From NCBI GenBank assembly GCA_903919625.1, contig CAIXIZ010000453.1, positions 1 to 10,690 on the forward strand: DNA of 10,690 bases, written 5' to 3'. The number at the start of each line of letters is the position of its first letter. Within the stretch, counting starts at the first letter, position 1. The stretch is from an uncultured Verrucomicrobiota bacterium. GTDB taxonomy: Bacteria > Verrucomicrobiota > Verrucomicrobiia > Opitutales > Opitutaceae. Of the stretch, positions 5,935-10,690 are shown piece after piece. The notes under the pieces were generated by a model. The model was not told where the DNA came from. It made no database searches and saw only the letters and a list, made by a program, of their open reading frames with translations. A program made the position numbers and the translations under genes.

Positions 5935-7323
5935 TCAGCGGCGCAAATCGAAAAAAGTCACATACAGCACGAGGGTCATCAGCAGCACCAGGCTCACGCT
6001 CTGTGCGGCAATGATGAAATTGGCCGGCAGCACGCGGCCCCGGACGCGCCCAATGGTGGCAAAAAGCATCTGGCCGCCATCGAGCACCGGAATGGGCAGC
6101 AGATTGAAGGACGCCAGACTGATGTTGATCATGATGGCAAATTCGAGCGCAGCCCGGATTGGGTAGTCGGATTTGGCCGAGATCCATAAGCCGCGGACAA
6201 TGCCAACCGGACCACTCAGCTTGGACGGCCCAATGTCCGAGTGCCGGTTGAGCAGGCTGGTCAGGAGGCGCCAGGTCGAAAGTATGTCATTCTTTAGCTG
6301 CGTCCATGGCGCAAGGTGCACCAACCGGCTGGTGGTGGCACCATGCACCACGATCCCGAGACGGGGTGCTGTCGTTTTGGTCGCAGGATCCAGGGTGAGG
6401 CGGGGTTCGATCGCGACCGTATGCGCCTGGCCGTCACGCAAGTATGTCAGTTGCACGGGCCGGCCGTTGACCTGGCGTACATATTCGGCGATGAAACCGG
6501 GATAGTTCACGGGCTGCCCGTCGAGCTGGGTGATGATGTCGCCCGCCTTCAGTCCGGCCTCCTCGGCCGCGCTGTGGCTGGAGACTTCATAGACGGCAAC
6601 CTTGACCCCCGGTTCGACACCGATGTCACGCATGCCTTCCGGACCGGCGTAGGCCGGAACCAGCGTGATCACCTGTTGCTGGCCGTCGCGCTCAATGGTC
6701 AGCGCAGCCATGGGCTGCGCCTGCGGCCCGCGCCCCGTACCGAGAGCCACGAGATAGGCAATTTCGTTGAAGGAATGAACTGACTGGCCGTCCACCTCCC
6801 GGATGAAATCGCCCGGCTTCAAGCCGGCGACATACGCCGGACCGGGGACTTCCTTGCCGTCAGGCAGCATCAAGGTTGCATGGATATGACTCACTTGGGT
6901 GGTCTGTTCCTCCTCGGTAACCGGCTGGCCCAGCATCCACAGGCCGCAGGCCAGCACGAACGCGAAAATCACGTTATAAACGACACCGGCGACCAGAATC
7001 AGCATTTTGCTGAGGTACCCAAGCGGCGGCAGCCTACCGGCCTCGGCTGAACTTTCCCCTTCAAGACCGCCCATGTCGGCAAGTTGGGGCAGCAGCACAT
7101 AGCCGCCGAGCGGCACGCAGGAAAGACGGTATTCGACCCCATCCTGGCCCCGCCGCAACCAGAGCGCCGGGCCAAAACCGATGGAAAATCGCTCAACCCG
7201 CGCACCACGCCAGCGGGCGGCAAGAAAATGGCCCAGCTCATGGACAAAAATTGAGCCGCCAAAAAACAGCACGATCAGAAACACGGCCCAGACGTCGGAG
7301 GCGATTGATTGGAGGAATTCCAC
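5935..7323 (-). CDS. rseP: RIP metalloprotease RseP (site-2 protease family)
   Basis: Inner-membrane zinc protease that cleaves anti-sigma factors or other membrane proteins within the bilayer, typically in envelope stress signalling. The zinc motif HELGH is at 28-32 (H28, E29, H32) inside the first membrane helix; the third ligand region LLPIPVLDGGQ is at 408-418 with Asp415. A second hydrophobic segment is at ~107-131 and the last ones at ~390-412 and 433-457. Two PDZ-like domains lie between: GLKPGDFIREVDGQSV (~167-182) and GLKAGDIITQLDGQPV (~257-272). SGPVGI (370-375) is also a family block. Length 462 aa is usual for the two-PDZ class. The start is GTG at 7323, since HELGH is expected close to the N-terminus. 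It follows dxr by 17 nt, so it is surely in the same operon. Substrates here are unknown. Confidence 0.95.
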   Translation of the reverse strand: MEFLQSIASDVWAVFLIVLFFGGSIFVHELGHFLAARWRGARVERFSIGFGPALWLRRGQDGVEYRLSCVPLGGYVLLPQLADMGGLEGESSAEAGRLPPLGYLSKMLILVAGVVYNVIFAFVLACGLWMLGQPVTEEEQTTQVSHIHATLMLPDGKEVPGPAYVAGLKPGDFIREVDGQSVHSFNEIAYLVALGTGRGPQAQPMAALTIERDGQQQVITLVPAYAGPEGMRDIGVEPGVKVAVYEVSSHSAAEEAGLKAGDIITQLDGQPVNYPGFIAEYVRQVNGRPVQLTYLRDGQAHTVAIEPRLTLDPATKTTAPRLGIVVHGATTSRLVHLAPWTQLKNDILSTWRLLTSLLNRHSDIGPSKLSGPVGIVRGLWISAKSDYPIRAALEFAIMINISLASFNLLPIPVLDGGQMLFATIGRVRGRVLPANFIIAAQSVSLVLLMTLVLYVTFFDLRR

Positions 7324-7340
7324 GGAAATTTTTAAGGAGA

Positions 7341-8513
7341 TCAGAGTTGGGCGGTGGCCAGCCGGCGGGCGGCCGCGTCGGCGGCGAGGACGTCGGAAAG
7401 ATGGGCGGGCATGGCAGGTTGCACGGTCTCCAGCGTTTTTTCAACCACGGACGCAATGCCGAGAAAGGGGAGCCGCCCGGCCAGGAAGGCGGCGACGGCG
7501 ATTTCATTGGCGGCGTTGAACACCGCCGGCGCTGCGCCGCCCGCCTGCATCGCCTCACGGGCAAGGCGAAACAAGGGGAACCGCCCCTCGTCCACCGGGC
7601 GAAATTCGAGGGCATGCAACCGGGTCAGATCGAGGGGCGGTTCCGTACCCGGGGCACGGGCAGGATGCAGCAACGCATGCTGGATGGGAAAAGTCATGGA
7701 GGACGGGCAGAGCTGGGCGAGGACCGAGCCGTCGGCAAACTCCACCAGCGCATGGACAATGCTCTGCGGATGCAGCACGGCGTGGCATTGCTCCGGGCGC
7801 AGCCCGAACAGCCAGCGCGCCTCGATGAGCTCGAGCCCCTTGTTCGCCAGCGTGGCGGAGTCCACGGTGATTTTTGGGCCCATCGCCCAATTGGGATGCC
7901 GCAGCGCATCCGCCGGGGTGGCATGGACCAGGCGCTCCGCCGGCCAGTCACGAAAGGCCCCGCCGCTGGCCGTCAGCGTGACGCGGCGCACATCGGCCGG
8001 GGTGTGACCCGCCAGGCATTGGAAGACCGCGTTATGCTCGCTGTCCACCGGATGGATCTTCGCGCCACTCGTCCGGGCGGCGGCCATGACGAACTCGCCG
8101 GCGAGGACGAGGATTTCCTTCGAGGCGAGCGCAAGATCCTTGCCGGCGGCGAGTGCGGCGAGCGCGGGCGCAAGTCCGGCGGTGCCAACAACCGCGATGA
8201 GCACGATGTCGGCCTCCGGCAGGGTGGCCAGCTCCACCAAACCCGAGGCTCCGGAACGCAGATCGGTGCCGGCCGGGACTTCTCCCGCGGCTCGTGCCCG
8301 ATCCGCCACCGCCGTGTCGGCCAGCGCGGCATAAGGAACCCTAAATTCACGGCAAATAGCAAAAATCTTCCCTGCGTCGCGCTGTGCCGCCACTCCGACC
8401 AGTTCCAACCGGTCAGGGTGCGCCCGCAGGACGCGCAGCGTGCTCTCGCCGATGGAGCCGGTCGCGCCGAGCAGGACGACGCGTTTCCGGGGAGTTGAGA
8501 CAGGGGCAGTCAC
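7341..8513 (-). CDS. dxr: 1-deoxy-D-xylulose 5-phosphate reductoisomerase
   Basis: First committed enzyme of the MEP isoprenoid pathway: NADPH-dependent conversion of DXP to MEP, cytoplasmic, needing a divalent metal, and the target of fosmidomycin. It has 390 aa, the normal length. The NADPH-binding motif GATGSIG is at 16-22. Metal ligands are D157 and E159 in VDSEHNA and E228 in NKGLELIEA. The active-site flexible loop is at SGGAFRDW (183-190), and the C-terminal domain includes FNAANE (332-337). The start is GTG at 8513, which overlaps the TGA stop of cdsA by four bases (GTGA), the signature of translational coupling. It supplies precursors in the same route as IspG two genes later. Long frames on the opposite strand here (7251-8498) are codon-bias shadows. 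Confidence 0.97.
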   Translation of the reverse strand: MTAPVSTPRKRVVLLGATGSIGESTLRVLRAHPDRLELVGVAAQRDAGKIFAICREFRVPYAALADTAVADRARAAGEVPAGTDLRSGASGLVELATLPEADIVLIAVVGTAGLAPALAALAAGKDLALASKEILVLAGEFVMAAARTSGAKIHPVDSEHNAVFQCLAGHTPADVRRVTLTASGGAFRDWPAERLVHATPADALRHPNWAMGPKITVDSATLANKGLELIEARWLFGLRPEQCHAVLHPQSIVHALVEFADGSVLAQLCPSSMTFPIQHALLHPARAPGTEPPLDLTRLHALEFRPVDEGRFPLFRLAREAMQAGGAAPAVFNAANEIAVAAFLAGRLPFLGIASVVEKTLETVQPAMPAHLSDVLAADAAARRLATAQL

Positions 8514-9358
8514 AGCAGGCTGAACAGCAGGTAGCCGGCGGGAGCGGCCAGGATAAGGCTGTCGGAAAGATCAAACATTCCACCGATGCCGGGGATGGTG
8601 GTGCCAGAATCCTTGGCGCCCGCCCGTCGTTTGATCACGGATTCAACGAGATCGGAAACAATGGTCAGCCCGGCGATGGGCAGGGCGATGCAGGCGGCCA
8701 CCCACGGGGTGAAGGCGGTGGGAAAATGCGCCGGGTAGCTGTTGCCGGGCAGGCCGTGGACGATGGCCGCGCCAACGAGCGCGGAGAAGATCACCCCGCC
8801 GACCGCGCCTTCCCACGTTTTCTTCGGACTGATATTGGGGGCCATGTGATGACGGCCAAAGGCCTTGCCGGCGAGCAGCGCGCCCATGTCGCAACCTTTC
8901 GCGACGGCAATCAGCCAGATGGTCATGACCAGTCCGGTCCGCGGATGCGGAGAGCTGAAGAGAATGATCCGCACGAGGAACTGCAGCATGAAGGGAATGT
9001 AGATCAGACCGAACATCGTCCAGGCGAGTGTTTCGACCCGGTTTTGCGGCTCGCGTTCACCCAGGATGCGCACGGAGAAGGCGGCAACGGCCAGGCCAAG
9101 CAGCAGTTCCGGGGTGATGGCGGCGGGCAGCCAATGGTTGGCCGCCGCCCAGGGGGCGAGGGTGATCAGCGCTCCGAGAAACAAGCCGAGCCGGTTGAAT
9201 GGCACCAGCCCCATGCGGCGCAACATTTGGTAAAACTCGTGCTGGGTGAGCGCGCTCACGACGGTGACCAGCCAGACGCTGCCCGGTGCGCCCAGCCACC
9301 GCACACAGCCGAGCACCAAGGTCCAAAGGATGATCGTGCTGATGGTGCGTTGGGTCAC
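8510..9358 (-). CDS. cdsA: Phosphatidate cytidylyltransferase (CDP-diglyceride synthase)
   Basis: Integral membrane enzyme making CDP-diacylglycerol from phosphatidate and CTP, the branch point for phospholipids. It has 282 aa from a GTG at 9358, 23 nt after the uppS stop; the frame stays open further upstream but would run into uppS. Several hydrophobic helices are visible (e.g. ~5-20, 55-70, 83-97, 118-134, 143-153, 186-202, 219-235, 267-282). The conserved KGCDMGALLAGKAFGRH...SPKKTWEG block is at 154-184. The C-terminal signature is at 240-266 (SVIKRR...KDSG...PGIGG..D..D) with K249, D250, D263 and D266, but the usual His of PGHGG is Ile258 and the usual Arg of DRxD is Leu264. I recall similar variants in other PVC-superphylum proteins, so it is probably functional. 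Confidence 0.94.
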   Translation of the reverse strand: MTQRTISTIILWTLVLGCVRWLGAPGSVWLVTVVSALTQHEFYQMLRRMGLVPFNRLGLFLGALITLAPWAAANHWLPAAITPELLLGLAVAAFSVRILGEREPQNRVETLAWTMFGLIYIPFMLQFLVRIILFSSPHPRTGLVMTIWLIAVAKGCDMGALLAGKAFGRHHMAPNISPKKTWEGAVGGVIFSALVGAAIVHGLPGNSYPAHFPTAFTPWVAACIALPIAGLTIVSDLVESVIKRRAGAKDSGTTIPGIGGMFDLSDSLILAAPAGYLLFSLL

Positions 9359-9381
9359 TGGAAGAGAATGACGGGAAATTA

Positions 9382-10143
9382 TCAGTTCGCAGCGGCCTTG
9401 CCGATCGGCGGACGGAGCTGGTCGCTGGTAAGGCCAAACCGGCGCTCCCGTCTGGCGTATTCGGCCAGGGCGGCGGCGAGGTCGGGCTTGGTGAAGTCGG
9501 GCCAGAGCACCGGGGTAAAAACAAACTCGGCATAGGCCGCCTGCAGCAGCAGGAAATTGCTCACGCGCGTCTCGCCCGAGGTGCGGATTACGAGATCCGG
9601 GTCGGGCAGTCCGGCCGTGCTGAGGTAGCGGCTGAAGGTCGTCCACGAGCTGGTTTGGGGATTTTCCTGGCCGGCGGCAACGGCCAGGGCGTAAGCCCGC
9701 GCCGCATCCGTGACCTCGGTCCGCGAGCCGTAATTTAAGGCCAGGACAAGGGTATAGCCGGTAAGGTGCTTGGTGGCCTCCACCGCCGTGCGGAGGTGTT
9801 TTTGCACGCCTTCCGGCAATTCCCCGGTGCGGCCGATGGTCCGGAGCCGCACCCCGTCGCGCACAAAGGTGGCCAGTTCATTTTTCAAATACAGTTCCAG
9901 CAGCCGCATGAGTGCGCCGACTTCGGTCTTGGGCCGCTGCCAATTTTCCACGGAGAAGGCGTAAAGGGTCAGCATGCTCACGCCTAGGTCGCGCGCCGCA
10001 TAGGTCGCCGTCCGGACCGCCTCGACCCCCCGCCGGTGGCCCGCAATCCGCGGCAGGCCGCGTTGTTTCGCCCAACGGCCATTGCCGTCCATAATGATGG
10101 CGACGTGGGCGGGAACGGGCGGATGAAGCGGGGCGGAAGGCAA
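9382..10143 (-). CDS. uppS: Isoprenyl transferase (undecaprenyl diphosphate synthase)
   Basis: Cytoplasmic cis-prenyltransferase that adds isopentenyl units to farnesyl diphosphate, giving the C55 lipid carrier for peptidoglycan and LPS. Length is 253 aa. The catalytic MDGNGRWA motif is at 18-25 with Asp19. YAFSVENWQRP is at 61-71, LALNYGSR at 134-141, and the C-terminal diphosphate/IPP-binding block RTSGETRVSNFLLLQAAYAE is at 187-206. The start appears to be TTG at 10143: an in-frame stop lies at 10149-10147, and the next Met is inside the catalytic motif. No Shine-Dalgarno is visible. It heads the uppS-cdsA-dxr-rseP cluster; the chain length made (C55 or other) cannot be read from sequence alone. 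Confidence 0.96.
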   Translation of the reverse strand: MPSAPLHPPVPAHVAIIMDGNGRWAKQRGLPRIAGHRRGVEAVRTATYAARDLGVSMLTLYAFSVENWQRPKTEVGALMRLLELYLKNELATFVRDGVRLRTIGRTGELPEGVQKHLRTAVEATKHLTGYTLVLALNYGSRTEVTDAARAYALAVAAGQENPQTSSWTTFSRYLSTAGLPDPDLVIRTSGETRVSNFLLLQAAYAEFVFTPVLWPDFTKPDLAAALAEYARRERRFGLTSDQLRPPIGKAAAN

Positions 10144-10315
10144 GGATTAAGGGAAGATGAGATCGTGATGGGGACGCAGGACCACGAGTTAGGCGGGCGC
10201 CCTGGGCTTTGACAAGCCGTGTTCACCAGCCGGCCCTTGACCGCCTCAGCCTCACGGGGAACAGCACCGGTTTGACTTCAGCGCGCCCCTTGAGCCTCGG
10301 CCCATCCCGCCAGCC
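10144..10315. other. lpxK-uppS spacer
   Basis: A 172-nt GC-rich gap with no recognisable gene. It must contain the uppS leader and possibly the operon promoter. It has a small hairpin GGCTT-TGAC-AAGCC (10205-10218) without a T-tract. A minus-strand TTGTCA followed 18 nt later by TAACTC could be read as a sigma-70-like pair, but the match is weak. Confidence 0.3.
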
Positions 10316-10690
10316 TTATTCCAGGGGTCTCGTCCCGGTTTTGGGAAAACAAATCCGTTCCACCGCAGCATCAAAGTCGGCGGCGCCGTGGATCAGCTCG
10401 ATTTCCAGACGCAGATAATAGATGGGCACGGGACAGGGCAGGCCAACCGGGATGCGTACCGCATCCTTTTCCGTGGTCACGATGAATTTCACCTGCTGTT
10501 CCAGGGCGGCGCTGAATATTTCCACGAAATCTTCATAGGCAAAGCGATAATGATCAAGAAACCGTCGGGCAAAGGTGATCTGGGCCCCAAAATCACGGAG
10601 GAATTTCTCAAAGCTTTCCGGCGTGGCGATGCCGCTGAAGGCCCCGATCCGGCAATTTTTCAGCTCGGTGAGCAGGAGGCGTTCGTCAGA
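10316..10690 (-). CDS. lpxK: Tetraacyldisaccharide 4'-kinase, C-terminal part
   Basis: The last 124 codons of an lpxK gene that runs off the right edge. LpxK is an inner-membrane-associated ATP-dependent kinase that phosphorylates the 4' position of tetraacyldisaccharide 1-phosphate to give lipid IVA, a late step of lipid A synthesis. Diagnostic blocks in order: IGAFSGIATPESFEKFLRD, a DHYRF segment (the family's F-x-DH-x-x-Y region), and VTTEKDAVRI, which corresponds to the conserved TEKDAVK/R block near the C-terminus. The ATP-binding N-terminal half is outside the window. The stop is TAA at 10318-10316. It lies 172 nt upstream of uppS on the same strand, so co-transcription is possible but not certain. 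Its presence implies a lipid A-bearing outer membrane. Confidence 0.92.
   Translation of the reverse strand, partial: SDERLLLTELKNCRIGAFSGIATPESFEKFLRDFGAQITFARRFLDHYRFAYEDFVEIFSAALEQQVKFIVTTEKDAVRIPVGLPCPVPIYYLRLEIELIHGAADFDAAVERICFPKTGTRPLE

Noticed and set aside
5810..6187. N-terminal extension of ispG by 126 residues
   Set aside because: It runs into rseP and shows no similarity to IspG; the ATG at 5809 gives the expected N-terminus.
7251..9535. Long plus-strand frames opposite dxr and cdsA (415 and 383 codons)
   Set aside because: Arg/Gly/His-rich composition without known motifs, lying over well-identified dxr, cdsA and uppS.
1..10690. tRNA, rRNA, CRISPR, phage, defence or transposase genes
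   Set aside because: None recognised on either strand; the bacterial part is ordinary housekeeping content, so no new defence or mobile system is claimed.

Overview
The window joins two pieces of DNA that do not look as if they come from the same genome. Positions ~1144-10690 are a bacterial chromosome segment, all coded on the minus strand. In transcription order it carries: the 3' end of lpxK, then uppS, cdsA, dxr, rseP and a long-form ispG; a 453-nt non-coding gap with DnaA-box-like sites; dnaA; and a small uncharacterised gene. LpxK means a lipid A-bearing Gram-negative cell. The long IspG, the PVC-like variant of the CdsA signature, the DnaA sequence and the weak use of Shine-Dalgarno sites suggest Verrucomicrobiota, perhaps an Opitutaceae relative. 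That placement is inference from sequence character; no database search was run.

Positions 1-~1054 look eukaryotic. Two minus-strand reading frames (1054->601 and 493->86) encode consecutive parts of a secreted sialate O-acetylesterase-like (SGNH/SASA) protein. They are split by a 107-nt interval with GC...AG ends. Removing that interval restores the family's catalytic GQSN motif in frame. A second, truncated intron starts at 85 with the same donor (T|GCATGT), in the same phase (1), and shares a block of sequence with the first. The protein has a signal peptide, six N-glycosylation sequons and several cysteines. A GC-rich alga (haptophyte, pelagophyte or dinoflagellate type) is a reasonable guess. 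The join to the bacterial part lies somewhere in 1055-1143 and is most simply an assembly chimera or contamination.

The bacterial genes work together at the cell envelope. UppS makes undecaprenyl diphosphate, the lipid carrier for peptidoglycan and LPS. Dxr and IspG are MEP-pathway enzymes supplying its isoprenoid precursors. CdsA makes CDP-diacylglycerol for phospholipids. RseP is an intramembrane protease of envelope stress signalling. LpxK phosphorylates the lipid A precursor. The uppS-cdsA-dxr-rseP order, with gaps of 23 nt, a 4-nt overlap and 17 nt, is a widely conserved bacterial operon; ispG follows after 125 nt. dnaA starts after the 3230-3682 gap, which may hold or border the replication origin.

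No tRNA, rRNA, CRISPR array, transposase or phage gene was seen. The points most worth checking are the eukaryote/bacterium junction, the two similar GC-donor introns (introner-like), and short repeats embedded in the insert region of ispG.
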